A stretch of 64,000 nucleotides of DNA from PALSA-505 sp036502085 (GTDB taxonomy: Bacteria > Actinomycetota > Actinomycetes > Streptosporangiales > Streptosporangiaceae): positions 14,619-78,618 of the forward strand of contig DASXZD010000089.1 in the NCBI GenBank assembly GCA_036502085.1, in the 5' to 3' direction. A program made the translations under genes and the position numbers. A model generated the notes under the pieces. It worked only from the letters and a program-made list of their open reading frames with translations. It was not told the DNA's origin and did not search any database. Below are positions 31,521 to 39,640 of the stretch, one piece after another. Within the stretch, counting starts at the first letter, position 1. Every line of letters begins with the position of its first letter.

Positions 31521-32474
31521 ATGCACGAGTCAGCGCGGCCGCGCCGCCGTAAGCCCGCGCCGTGGGTATGGGCCGCCGTCGGCGTGGCCACCGTCACGGT
31601 GCTTACCGCCAGCACGCTGCATTTCGTCACCGCCGCCTGCGCCGCGGTTCCGTCATACGACTTTGCCCCGGCGGCGGCTGAGGCGGGGCCGCCGCTGGCC
31701 GGGCCGATCAGGGGGCGGGCGTTCTTCTACAACCCGGCCGGTGGGCCCGGCAGCTGCTCGCTCGGGCCGCTCCCTGCGGACGGCCTGTACGTCAGCCTGG
31801 CGACGCCGCAATACGACGCGGGCGCGGCCTGCGGCAGCTACCTGGCGGTGACCGGCCCGGCCGGCCGCGTGCTCGCCGAGGTGGTGGATCTCTGCTCCGG
31901 CTGCACGAACGGCGGGGTCGACCTGAGCGAGGCCGCCTTCGCCCGGGTCGCGGATGCCTCGGCCGGCACCGCGCTGGTGAGCTACCGGCTGGCGCGCAAC
32001 CCGCGGCTGCCCGGGCCGGTCGGGCTGCGGGAGGCCCAGTCGGCCACGACGGCATGGCTGGCACTGCAGGTCATCAACCACGGCAACCCGCTGGCCTCGG
32101 TCGAGGTGGCGACCGGCCCGGTCGAGGGACAGCGCTGGCGGCCGCTGAAGCTGAGCTCCGACGACTACTGGGTGGCGGCCGCCGGGGCCGGGGCCGGGCC
32201 ATTCCGGGTCAGGATCACCGACATCTTCGGGCACCAGGTGGTGGCGCGCGGCATCAGGCTGGAGCCCGGCGCGGTGCAGCCCACCACAGTATTCATGTAC
32301 ACGCTGGCCGCTGCGGCCCGGCCGTCCGCCGCGCAGAGCGCGTCGTCGGCACCGGGGCCCTCGTCGGTGCCTTCGTCGGGGGCGCCGTCGGCGTCGCGGC
32401 CGGGCCGGAGCGCCAGCCCGGCTGCGCACATGGCCGGCGTACGGTCCACGGGCACCGCCACGCCGCACTGCTGA
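31521..32474 (+). CDS. Secreted bacterial expansin-like protein
   Basis: The 317-residue protein has a basic N-terminus and one hydrophobic segment (about 12-34) serving as signal peptide or anchor. Domain 1 is a double-psi beta-barrel with FYNPAGGPGSCS and the expansin signature VVDLCSGCTNGGVDLSEAAF. Domain 2 is CBM63-like, with AWLALQVINHGNPLASVEV and a C-terminal ITDIFGHQVVARGI strand. A Ser/Ala/Pro-rich tail of about 45 residues ends the protein. Expansins loosen cellulose-matrix contacts without hydrolysis and help root or plant-debris colonisation. GGAGG lies 4 bases before the ATG, deciding this start over an in-frame codon 13 residues upstream. Confidence 0.85.
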   Translation: MHESARPRRRKPAPWVWAAVGVATVTVLTASTLHFVTAACAAVPSYDFAPAAAEAGPPLAGPIRGRAFFYNPAGGPGSCSLGPLPADGLYVSLATPQYDAGAACGSYLAVTGPAGRVLAEVVDLCSGCTNGGVDLSEAAFARVADASAGTALVSYRLARNPRLPGPVGLREAQSATTAWLALQVINHGNPLASVEVATGPVEGQRWRPLKLSSDDYWVAAAGAGAGPFRVRITDIFGHQVVARGIRLEPGAVQPTTVFMYTLAAAARPSAAQSASSAPGPSSVPSSGAPSASRPGRSASPAAHMAGVRSTGTATPHC

Positions 32475-32483
32475 GCGCGGCGC

Positions 32484-32966
32484 CTACTCCCCGGTGCTGC
32501 CGTCCAGGAGTTCCCTGGTGGCGTCGGCGTGCCCGGCGTGCCGGGCGGTCTCGTTAATCAGGTGCACCAGGACCCAGCGCAGGTCGGTGCCGGTTCCGCG
32601 GCCGCACGGCTCGGTCATCGAGCCGATCGACCTGACCGCCGCCTCGGTCGCCGCGGCCCGGTCCCGGTAGGCGGCGACGGCCGCCTGCACAGTGAGCTCG
32701 GGTCCGGGGTGGAACTCGGCCTCGCTGCGGCTCGTCTCCTGGCCGAGCATCCCGCCGTCGATCCACCGCCACTCGACGTGGGTGAGGTGGTTGACGATGC
32801 CGAGCAGCGAGATCAGCGCACCGTCCGGCGTCCACCTGGCCTGCTCGTCGCTGAGGCCGTCGATCTTCCTGAGGACCGAGCCGCGCAGGTACGCGAGCCA
32901 GCGCAGCAGCAGCTCGCGCTCGTCCGGGGTTCCGCGCGGAAAATCGGGGGCTTGGGCAGGCGGCAT
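32484..32966 (-). CDS. DinB family protein
   Basis: The 160-residue four-helix-bundle protein fits the DinB/DUF664 superfamily. His residues spaced as metal ligands appear in GIVNHLTHVEWRWIDGG, and HLINETARHAGHADATRELLDG near the C-terminus is the standard actinobacterial ending. Members include thiol-dependent transferases using mycothiol or bacillithiol. It is convergent with the expansin gene, ten bases apart. No operon partner is present. Confidence 0.9.
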   Translation of the reverse strand: MPPAQAPDFPRGTPDERELLLRWLAYLRGSVLRKIDGLSDEQARWTPDGALISLLGIVNHLTHVEWRWIDGGMLGQETSRSEAEFHPGPELTVQAAVAAYRDRAAATEAAVRSIGSMTEPCGRGTGTDLRWVLVHLINETARHAGHADATRELLDGSTGE

Positions 32967-33006
32967 TACACCACCGTAGACGAGTGCTCGTGTAGCTTGG
33001 CCGTTC

Positions 33007-33141
33007 GTGACGCACTACAGCAGGCTGTACACGATTGTCATCGACGCTCCGGCCGGCCAGCACGATCAGGAGTTGGCGTTCTGGCAGGGAGCCATCGGCC
33101 AGTCGATGGAACCGGCCGCCAAGTACTCCGAGCGATCCTGA
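33007..33141 (+). pseudogene. VOC/glyoxalase-family gene fragment (5' end only)
   Basis: A GTG opens 44 codons reading MTHYSRLYTIVIDAPAG, then QHDQELAFWQGAIG, which is the start of a vicinal-oxygen-chelate protein, where the first strand and helix (ELAFWQGALG) are easily recognised. The frame meets a stop after AKYSERS, and all later VOC strands are missing. Directly after, the sequence continues as a different protein family (S53), so this looks like a deletion or recombination junction. Confidence 0.65.
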
Positions 33142-33531
33142 GCGAGGACAACGACTCCACCGCCCTCGCCGACGCTAACCGCTGGGCCAAGGACCGGCAC
33201 TTCCCCGGGTTCGCTCCCGGGCAGTACTCGGCCAACATCGCCAAGAATGTGTTCAACGGCATCGGGGACATCGAGAGCGCGCTTGACATCGAGTCCGCGC
33301 ACGGCATGGCCCCTGCGGAAGGTCAGCTACGTCGTGGGAAACGGCACCCTCACCGGCGACCGGCTTCTTGACTCACTCGACACGGTCGTGACCTACCACC
33401 TCGCCGACGTGGTGAGCAGTTCGTGGTTCGAGGGCTACATGCCCGTGCCGGCGTCTCCAAGACGTTCGCCAACCCGGCGCTTTACGACATGGCCGGCACG
33501 CCTGCGTTTCGCGACATCACGGGCAACGCGG
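33141..33531 (+). pseudogene. Remnant of an S53 (sedolisin) peptidase gene, frameshifted and deleted
   Basis: Three plus-strand frames in succession resemble one sedolisin. The first contains NRWAKDRHFPGFAPGQYSAN, then IESALDIESAHGMAP, the region holding the catalytic Glu and Asp. After a frameshift near 33310 comes KVSYVVGNGTLTGDRLLDSL, then VVSSSWFEG. After a large deletion near 33450 comes KTFANPALYDMAGTPAFRDI, near the C-terminal Ca2+ site. The catalytic Ser region is missing, so it cannot be active. An intact S53 gene lies next door on the opposite strand but is only distantly similar, so this is a second, lost paralogue. Confidence 0.7.
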
Positions 33532-33560
33532 GAGCCCGCCGGCGTTGGGCCGGCGGGCTC
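33532..33560. terminator. Bidirectional hairpin terminator
   Basis: The exact 12-base arms GAGCCCGCCGGC and GCCGGCGGGCTC enclose a 5-base loop. It lies 23 bases after the stop of the intact S53 peptidase gene on the minus strand and at the end of the S53 remnant on the plus strand. No T-run is present. Confidence 0.75.
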
Positions 33561-33582
33561 TGCGTTCGATCCGTGCTGCTAG

Positions 33583-36495
33583 CTAGCTGGACAGGACAAT
33601 GAAGGCGTCGACGTCGATACGCGGATGCCCGGCCGTGCCGAGCACCTTGACGACGAGCTTGTGCGTGCCAGCGGCCGCCGTGACGACATCAACGATCTCC
33701 GCCGTCTCGGGACTGGTGGTATGCGTGTTTATGGTGGCCGGTGTTCCGCCATCTAGCGCGACGGTGGCGGAGCCCCGGGTGGAGCCCTCGGTCGACATCC
33801 AGGCCACCTGGCTGCCGGTGAAGGTCAGCGTCGCCGTCTTCCCGGCCAGGCTGGCGAACTTGACCGATCCGCCGTTGGCGCCTGCGAGCGTCTGCACCTT
33901 CCAGCCGGCCGAGTACTTGATCTGGGTCGCGGTCTCCTGGTACAGCGTCAGGGTGTAGGTGACGCTCGCCTTGGGGGCGCTGGTGTTGCCGGCGTTGTCG
34001 GTCGCGGTGACCTCGAACTGGTAGGTGTGCCCCGGTCCGAGGTTCTTCTGGAACGAAGCCGCGGTCGTGGTGCCCTGCGAGGTGAACGCGCCGCCGTCCT
34101 TGCTCTCGTAGACCGTGTAGTGGTTGATGCCGCTGGCGGCGTCGGTTCCCTTCCACGTGACCGTCACCGGATCCGCGGCCTTGACCGGGCCGGTGTGGTT
34201 CGTCAGCTTGACGACGGGCTTGGTAGTGATGGTCGGGGCCACCGAGTCGTAGCACAGCGGGCCGTCGGTGGCGTCACCGGACTGCAGCCCCATGTTGTCC
34301 CAGGACTCGACGTTGACCGTGTGGCAGCCCTGGCCCTCGGAAGCGAGGTCAAGGGAGCCGCTGGTGCTGTTGACGAACTCCGGGCCGCTGTAGAACGAGT
34401 TGCCCGAGCCCGGCGTGGCCTCGGACGTGGGGTCGCCCGGGTCGAAGTTCCAGGCGTCGCTGAACCCGGCCACGCCGCTCGGCGGCAGGCCGCCGCCGGT
34501 GTCGGCGACCGAGATCCCGATCGTCTGGTCGGTGTTGTACCACACACCGGGCGTGGGCCCGGAGTAGGTGACGGCCGGCCGGCCGGCATCGGCGAGCAGG
34601 TGCCAGTTGAACGCCCAGGCCAGCTGGAGCATGTTGGCCGAGCCCCATCCGGTCGCGAGGTCGTAGCCGGTACCCGCGCAGTAGCCTCCGCCGACGTTGT
34701 TGCCATTGCAGCCGGACGTGATGTCGTAGTAGGGATTGTGCGGCGTGAACCCGAGCCCCGTCTCGTACAGCGGGAAGTTGGCGTTGCCGAGCGGCGCGCA
34801 GGCCGATGTGCCCGAGCCGCAGATGTTTCCTTCGGCCAGCAGGTAGGAATCCTCTTGGGCGAAGAACCCCGCAAGCTCCGGCGCGACGATGCTGGTCCCG
34901 CCGTTCCCGCCGAGGCTGCCGTCGAAGTAAAGGTTCTGCGGGGCGTTGAACCAGTCCGCGTTCAGCGAGATGTCAGGGACGCCTCGCGACCCGCTGCCGC
35001 AGGGGTCGTTGGACTGGAAGGACGGGGCGGTGAACACCGAGCTGCACCCGCCGCCGGAGCCGCCGTCGTTCGAGCTGCAGCCGTCTGGCCCGCCGGACCA
35101 GGTGACCTCGCTGTTGTAGACCGGCCCCGCGCTCAGGCGGAGCGTCGTCCCGCCGGCGCCGACCACGTTCGGGTCGGAGGCCGGGTAGCTGACCGCCAGA
35201 TGGGAGCAGTCGTCGTAGGCTCCCCGGTCACCCGAGGCTGCGACGAGGGTCCACCCCTGGCCGGTCATCTCGTTGAAGATGGCGTTCCGCGTGCCTATCG
35301 TGGACGTTGAGCATCCGAAGATCTCGGTGCAGCTCCAGCTGGTGCTGAACACCCTGGCGGCGTTGGCGCTCACCATCGAGTTGTAGATGTCGGTGAAGGT
35401 CGAGTCGTTGAAGTTGGCGCCGTCGTAGAGGAACACCTTGGACGTGTTCTGGAACGCGCCGAAGCTGTTGGACATGGCCGTCGACCACTCCGCGTCCATC
35501 GTGCCCTCGGCGTCGCAGCATGACGGGGTGCCGTCGATGAACACCTCCTGGATGTTGTAGGCCAGGTAGGGGTACTGGTTGTGGAATCCGGCGAAGTCGC
35601 TGCTCTGCTGCGAGCCGAAGGTCGCGATGGCGATCGACGTCTGAGCCGGCGAGTTGCCCGCGTTGCCCAGCGGGTTACAGCAGTGCCCCAGCCCGTAGAG
35701 AGCGTTGTAGTCATAGGCCTGGGAGCTGTAGATGTCCGTCGGGTCGTACGCCCCGCCGGTGATGGCCGGCTTGGCCGCACGGGAGGCTCGCTGCGCCGTG
35801 AGCAGCTTCGCGTGACTGCCGCTGGCTGTCACGTGCGGGCCAGCCGCGACGGCCGGGCCGGCCACGTACGCGCGGTTGGCGGGCTCGTGGAGCGCTGGCG
35901 ACGAAGGGTACATGGTCTGCAGGTCGCTGAGACCATCCACGGACCCGACGACGCTCCGCAGGGCCTGCGGAAGCACCGGGTCATGGTTATTGGCGAAGAA
36001 GGTCTTCGAACCGAGCCGGTAGTTGTTGACCTGGACGCCGAGCGCCTTCTCGATGGCACCGACCGGTCCGGCCACGTCCACGACCAGGCGGTTCGGATAC
36101 AGGTGCGTCACGGTCAGGCCAGCATGCGTGGCCCAGGAGACCACCGACCGCTGCGCGGCGGCGCTCGGGCCGAAGCGGTCGGTCCACTGCGCCTGCGTAA
36201 GGTACCGGTGGAACAGCGGTGAGGTCTTGTCCTGCAACTGCTGGAGGAACTGCTGCTCGGCGGCCATGGCCGGCGGGCGCAGTCCGATGGCCAGCCTGAT
36301 GGTCTGGGCGGAATTGTAGGAACCGAGGTCGTGGGCCGTCCCGTTACGAACGGGCAGCGGGGTTTGCGACGTGATCGCCGGGCCATGATGGGGCGCGACG
36401 GCCCCCATCGCAGGCCCCGAGATTCCGACCCCGGCCACCAGGGCGAAAAGCCCTACGGCCAACCGCGGCCATCGCAGGGAACTTCGAACGCTCAT
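33583..36495 (-). CDS. Secreted S53 family peptidase (sedolisin) with C-terminal accessory domains
   Basis: The 970-residue protein has a signal peptide (about 1-31), an activation pro-domain (about 45-200; LFHRYLTQAQWTDRFGP, RLVVDVAGPVGAIEKALG), and an S53 catalytic domain. The triad is Glu330 and Asp334 in AEGTMDAEW and Ser535 in GGTSIVAPELAGF; the oxyanion Asp is in ASGDRG (Asp423). A Ca2+ site near YDITSGCNG follows. The C-terminal third holds Ig/Fn3-like sheets (SGINHYTVYESKDGG; YQFEVTATDNAGNTS) and a final sugar-binding-like sheet. Such enzymes digest proteins at low pH outside the cell. Many Cys residues suggest disulfides. AAGGAG before the ATG fixes the start. Confidence 0.92.
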   Translation of the reverse strand: MSVRSSLRWPRLAVGLFALVAGVGISGPAMGAVAPHHGPAITSQTPLPVRNGTAHDLGSYNSAQTIRLAIGLRPPAMAAEQQFLQQLQDKTSPLFHRYLTQAQWTDRFGPSAAAQRSVVSWATHAGLTVTHLYPNRLVVDVAGPVGAIEKALGVQVNNYRLGSKTFFANNHDPVLPQALRSVVGSVDGLSDLQTMYPSSPALHEPANRAYVAGPAVAAGPHVTASGSHAKLLTAQRASRAAKPAITGGAYDPTDIYSSQAYDYNALYGLGHCCNPLGNAGNSPAQTSIAIATFGSQQSSDFAGFHNQYPYLAYNIQEVFIDGTPSCCDAEGTMDAEWSTAMSNSFGAFQNTSKVFLYDGANFNDSTFTDIYNSMVSANAARVFSTSWSCTEIFGCSTSTIGTRNAIFNEMTGQGWTLVAASGDRGAYDDCSHLAVSYPASDPNVVGAGGTTLRLSAGPVYNSEVTWSGGPDGCSSNDGGSGGGCSSVFTAPSFQSNDPCGSGSRGVPDISLNADWFNAPQNLYFDGSLGGNGGTSIVAPELAGFFAQEDSYLLAEGNICGSGTSACAPLGNANFPLYETGLGFTPHNPYYDITSGCNGNNVGGGYCAGTGYDLATGWGSANMLQLAWAFNWHLLADAGRPAVTYSGPTPGVWYNTDQTIGISVADTGGGLPPSGVAGFSDAWNFDPGDPTSEATPGSGNSFYSGPEFVNSTSGSLDLASEGQGCHTVNVESWDNMGLQSGDATDGPLCYDSVAPTITTKPVVKLTNHTGPVKAADPVTVTWKGTDAASGINHYTVYESKDGGAFTSQGTTTAASFQKNLGPGHTYQFEVTATDNAGNTSAPKASVTYTLTLYQETATQIKYSAGWKVQTLAGANGGSVKFASLAGKTATLTFTGSQVAWMSTEGSTRGSATVALDGGTPATINTHTTSPETAEIVDVVTAAAGTHKLVVKVLGTAGHPRIDVDAFIVLSS

Positions 36496-36566
36496 ACTGC
36501 TTACTCCTTCGCGACCCTTTGCACGAGCCGACGAGCCGGCTCGTGACCCCAACTGGCATCGAGGTT

Positions 36567-36815
36567 CTAGGCGTCCTCGCTTGTAAAGAGGGGGGCAAGC
36601 GCCAGCAAATACATCGTAAGGGTAGGAAATCGTCCCGCGCTGATCTTCCGGCCAGATGTTTCCGGCGCGTCGTCGGCGCGCTGGACCAGGTCAGCGACTC
36701 GCTGGGCGATCTTGGGCCACAGCTGTCGGGCAGGCTGTGGCCCACGCCTTCGACGGCCAACAGTTCCGCGCCGGGGATGGCCACGGCGGCGGCCCGTCCC
36801 CCGCTGACGATGCGG
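36567..36815 (-). pseudogene. Alpha/beta-hydrolase C-terminal remnant, frameshifted
   Basis: On the minus strand, VAIPGAELLAVEGVGHSLPD is the typical end of an alpha/beta hydrolase, with the catalytic His in GVGHSLP. After a one-base shift near 36722 the next frame continues PKIAQRVADLVQRADD to a TAG, the usual last helix. The nucleophile part is absent. It is probably the decayed 3' end of a lost hydrolase gene, in the 620-base gap upstream of the S53 peptidase. Confidence 0.55.
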
Positions 36816-36914
36816 TTACCGCGATTGGTAAATTGTGACGTCCATTAAGCTAACCGAGAACATTTTTCCCTCACCGAGTGCGCGAGGAATACATGCCTGA
36901 TCAGCACGTAATGA

Positions 36915-37055
36915 TTAGCCGGCCAGCGGCGCTCACTGTTCGCCGAGGCTCCGGCCATCGCCAGCAGCAACGGCGTCACCTGGCCCGATGAACTCGAGGC
37001 GGCCGTCAGGACCTACCTCAGCCGGGCAGGCATCCCGCTGCCCAGCGCGGGCTAG
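36915..37055 (+). pseudogene. Possible C-terminal gene fragment of unknown family
   Basis: A frame without a start codon, bounded upstream by TAA TGA, reads SLFAEAPAIASSNGVTWPDE, then LEAAVRTYLSRAGIPLPSAG and a TAG. It looks protein-like (helical, high GC at third positions) and may be the tail of a lost gene such as a small antitoxin-like protein. Together with the hydrolase remnant it fills the gap 36496-37117, in which I see no intact gene. The AT-richer stretch at 36820-36900 has no recognisable feature. Confidence 0.3.
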
Positions 37056-37117
37056 CAGCCGACGCCAGAGGCCAGAGTCTGGCCGAAACTGTCCGGGCCA
37101 CCGCCTAATCTCATCCC

Positions 37118-37966
37118 ATGAAACGGAACCAGGATGCGGTCATCAGCGGCGTGGCAGCCGGTGTCCCCTACGTGGCGCTGCCGCCCGCCGAGCGCGACGA
37201 CAGCGAGCCCGCGCCGTTGATCATCGCCTGGCACCTGAACGACCCGCCGCGCAGCGCGGCGGCGATGGCCGCAGCGCTTCCCCTGGCGGCAGCCGCGGCG
37301 TGGCGCGTCTACCTGGATCTGCCGATGCATGGCAGGCGGCAGCTGCCCGGCGGCCTGGAGGAGTTCATGCGGCTGGGCTACCAGGATGCGGTGCTGAAGG
37401 CGTTCGAGCCGCAGGTCACTCAGGCCGCCGACGAGTTCCCTGCGGTGCTCGCCGAGCTGCGCGCCCAGCTGCCCGTCACCGCCGGCCCGATCGGCGTGGT
37501 GGGAGCCTCGGTGGGCGCGCTTCCCGCGCAGCTGGTGATGGCCGGCCGCGCCGTGCAGGTCGCCGCCGCGGCGCTGGTCAGCCCGGTGATCCAGCTCGCT
37601 GAGGTCGTGGCGGCCAACGAGCGCCGGTTCAGCGTGAGCTACCCGTGGAGCGACGCATCGAAGGCGGTTGCCGCCCGGTTCGACTTCGTCTCCCGGGCCG
37701 GCGAATTCGCCGCGCATGACCCGCAGCCCGCGATCCTGCTGGTCACCGGCTCCGAGGATGACCTTGCCTTCCCACGGCAGGCACAGCGGCTAGCGGCAGA
37801 GCTTCGTCAGCGGTACAGCGATCCGGAACGCGTGGAGCTGACCACGATCCCCGGGATGAAGCATGCCTTCGCCACCGAGCCCGGCGTAGAACCCGCGCCG
37901 CAGACCGCCGACGCGAAGCTCGTGAACGCAACCGTCACCGACTGGTTCGGCCGGTATCTCAAGTAA
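37118..37966 (+). CDS. Alpha/beta hydrolase (dienelactone-hydrolase-like)
   Basis: This is a 282-residue cytosolic hydrolase. LIIAWHLNDPPRS opens the domain; the nucleophile elbow is VVGASVGALPAQ with Ser131. The acid is probably the Asp pair in LVTGSEDDLAFP, and the His is in GMKHAFATEPG. Length and the late PGMKHAF fit dienelactone hydrolase or acyl-peptidase-like esterases. It is monocistronic, 49 bases before the DUF234 ATPase gene on the same strand but with an intervening operator-like palindrome. The substrate is unknown. Confidence 0.8.
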   Translation: MKRNQDAVISGVAAGVPYVALPPAERDDSEPAPLIIAWHLNDPPRSAAAMAAALPLAAAAAWRVYLDLPMHGRRQLPGGLEEFMRLGYQDAVLKAFEPQVTQAADEFPAVLAELRAQLPVTAGPIGVVGASVGALPAQLVMAGRAVQVAAAALVSPVIQLAEVVAANERRFSVSYPWSDASKAVAARFDFVSRAGEFAAHDPQPAILLVTGSEDDLAFPRQAQRLAAELRQRYSDPERVELTTIPGMKHAFATEPGVEPAPQTADAKLVNATVTDWFGRYLK

Positions 37967-37984
37967 CCCGGCCCGCCGAACCCC

Positions 37985-38009
37985 AAGTATAGTTCGGTCA
38001 ACTATACTT
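37985..38009. promoter_or_regulatory. Perfect inverted repeat upstream of the DUF234-type ATPase
   Basis: The exact 10-base arms AAGTATAGTT and AACTATACTT flank CGGTC. The site is strikingly AT-rich for this genome and lies 5 bases upstream of the ATPase ATG, so it covers the ribosome-site and promoter region. The octamer TTCGGTCA also occurs twice in direct orientation, 15 bases apart (from 37993 and 38008). A dimeric repressor, perhaps encoded elsewhere, or the ATPase protein itself could bind. Alternatively it forms an mRNA stem blocking translation. The symmetry is seen; the role is inferred. Confidence 0.6.
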
Positions 38010-38014
38010 CGGTC

Positions 38015-39490
38015 ATGCATGATTCGAATACTATGCGGCTACCTAAACCCGATCACCTGTTCGACCGGGACGCCGAGTGGAGGGGTCTGGTCTCCTTCGC
38101 CGCCGACGCACGGACTGGCGCCACCCTGGGCGTGGTGAGCGGACGTCGCAGGCAGGGCAAGAGCTATCTCCTGCAGGCCCTGACAACCGCGCTCGGCGGG
38201 ATCTACTTCCCAGCCCTAGAGGTGACCGAGGCGGTGTCGCTGCGGTTGTTCGCCGACGAGCTCATTCGCTTCAGCGGATCGCCGGTTCCTCCGTTCCGGG
38301 ACTGGCTAGACGCCCTCCCTTACCTGTTCCGGCTCACTGAGAGCCGTACGGTCCCGGTGGTCATCGATGAGTTCCCGTTCCTGGTCAAGGCGTCGTCAGC
38401 CCTGCCGTCGATTATCCAGCGAGAGCTTGGCCCAGGAGGGAGCGGATCCGCAAGTCGGGCACGGCTCCTCCTTTGCGGCTCGGCGATGTCGGTGATGGGC
38501 GGCTTGCTTTCAGGACGGGCGCCGCTGCGGGGGCGAGCGGGCCTTGAACTGATCGTCCATCCCTTTGGTTACCGCGATGCTGCGCGGTTCTGGGAGATCT
38601 CAGACCCCAGGCTGGCCGTGCTCGTTCACTCAGTGGTAGGCGGAACCCCCGCGTATCGCCGGGAACTGGTGCGCGAAGACACCCCCGCAGCCCTTGCCGA
38701 CTTCGACGCGTGGGTGATCCGAGCCGTGCTGAATCCGCAGACTCCGCTCTTCCGTGAGGCCCGCTACCTCCTTGCCGAGGGGACTGAGATCCGCGACCCG
38801 TCGCTGTACCATTCGGTGCTCGCCGCCGTCGCCGAGGGAAACAACACGTCCGGCGGAATCGCCAGCTACATCGGCCGCAAATCTAACGAGGTGGCGCACC
38901 CTCTCCGGGTTCTCGAGGATTGTCGGCTGCTGATCAAAGAACCCGACCTGTTCCGATCGGGACGGGCGAGGTACCGCATCGCCGAGCCGCTCGTTACCTT
39001 CTACCAGGCAATCATGAGCCGGGACTGGGCACGTCTCGAGCTTGGCGACGCGTCCACGGTGTGGCGTGGAGCCCGCGCGCGTTTCCTCTCGCAGGTAACA
39101 GGACCGCACTTCGAATCGCTCTGCCGTGACTATGCGATCGCGGCCGATCCCGAAATCTTCGGCGACGCGCCGGGCGAGGTGGGCTCAGGGGTCGTCCCGG
39201 ATCCTGCCAACAGGACCCAGATCGAGATCGACGTCGCCGTGCTCGCTCCAGCCGAGCACGGGCATCCGCGCAAGATTCTCTCACTGGGAGAGGTGAAGTG
39301 GGACCAGGTCATGGACCTCCGCCATGTCGGACGCCTGCGCCGCGCCCAGGATCTGCTCGCGGTCAAGGGGTACGACACCCAGAGCACAGTGCTCAGCTGC
39401 TATTCCGGCGCGGGATTCAGCCCTGAACTGCAAGCTGCCCAGGGCGACCGCGTCCACCTCGTTGGCCTCGACCAGCTATACGCGAGCTAG
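38015..39490 (+). CDS. AAA-type ATP-binding protein of the archaeal ATPase/DUF234 family
   Basis: The 491-residue protein starts with the family's FDRDAEWRGLVSFAADA. Walker A is GRRRQGKS (43-50) and Walker B is VVIDEF (115-120). A winged-helix segment follows mid-protein (GGIASYIGRKSNEVAHPLRV, then ILEDCRLLIKE-like wording), and the C-terminal DUF234 nuclease-like domain ends with EIDVAVLAP and LGEVKWDQVM, an Asp...Glu-x-Lys pattern typical of PD-(D/E)XK folds. Biological role is poorly known; such genes are patchy and often horizontally acquired. Codon use is less GC-biased than the neighbours. The second Met (residue 7) is an alternative start. Confidence 0.8.
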   Translation: MHDSNTMRLPKPDHLFDRDAEWRGLVSFAADARTGATLGVVSGRRRQGKSYLLQALTTALGGIYFPALEVTEAVSLRLFADELIRFSGSPVPPFRDWLDALPYLFRLTESRTVPVVIDEFPFLVKASSALPSIIQRELGPGGSGSASRARLLLCGSAMSVMGGLLSGRAPLRGRAGLELIVHPFGYRDAARFWEISDPRLAVLVHSVVGGTPAYRRELVREDTPAALADFDAWVIRAVLNPQTPLFREARYLLAEGTEIRDPSLYHSVLAAVAEGNNTSGGIASYIGRKSNEVAHPLRVLEDCRLLIKEPDLFRSGRARYRIAEPLVTFYQAIMSRDWARLELGDASTVWRGARARFLSQVTGPHFESLCRDYAIAADPEIFGDAPGEVGSGVVPDPANRTQIEIDVAVLAPAEHGHPRKILSLGEVKWDQVMDLRHVGRLRRAQDLLAVKGYDTQSTVLSCYSGAGFSPELQAAQGDRVHLVGLDQLYAS

Positions 39491-39515
39491 CAGGGAAACA
39501 TCAGGTCAACCTGAG

Positions 39516-39589
39516 TGGGGCGGGTGGGGCTCGAACCCACGACCGGCGGATTATGAGTCCGCTGCTCTGACCAGCTGAGCTACCGCCCC
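39516..39589 (-). tRNA. tRNA-Met (CAU)
   Basis: The minus strand folds into a full cloverleaf of 74 bases. The acceptor stem GGGGCGG pairs with CCGCCCC, the D-arm is GCTC...GAGC, and the anticodon stem GCGGA/TCCGC carries loop CTCATAA with anticodon CAT. The T-arm is GTGGG-TTCGAGC-CCCAC, and the discriminator is A. No CCA is encoded. The standard first acceptor pair and ordinary anticodon stem argue against initiator tRNA; elongator Met is most likely, with Ile (lysidine-modified CAU) not fully excluded. Confidence 0.9.
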
Positions 39590-39640
39590 CGAACGGATGA
39601 ACCTTACAGCAGGGCACGGCGGCCCTGCTGCGGCCCGGTC

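Noticed and set aside
32529..33371. 280-codon plus-strand gene covering DinB and the VOC/S53 region
   Set aside because: Its first half is antisense to the DinB gene; only the last part matches S53 sequence, and it is broken by a frameshift.
39516..39589. tRNA as an integration (attachment) site for a mobile element
   Set aside because: No integrase, no direct repeat of the tRNA end and no element boundaries are visible nearby.
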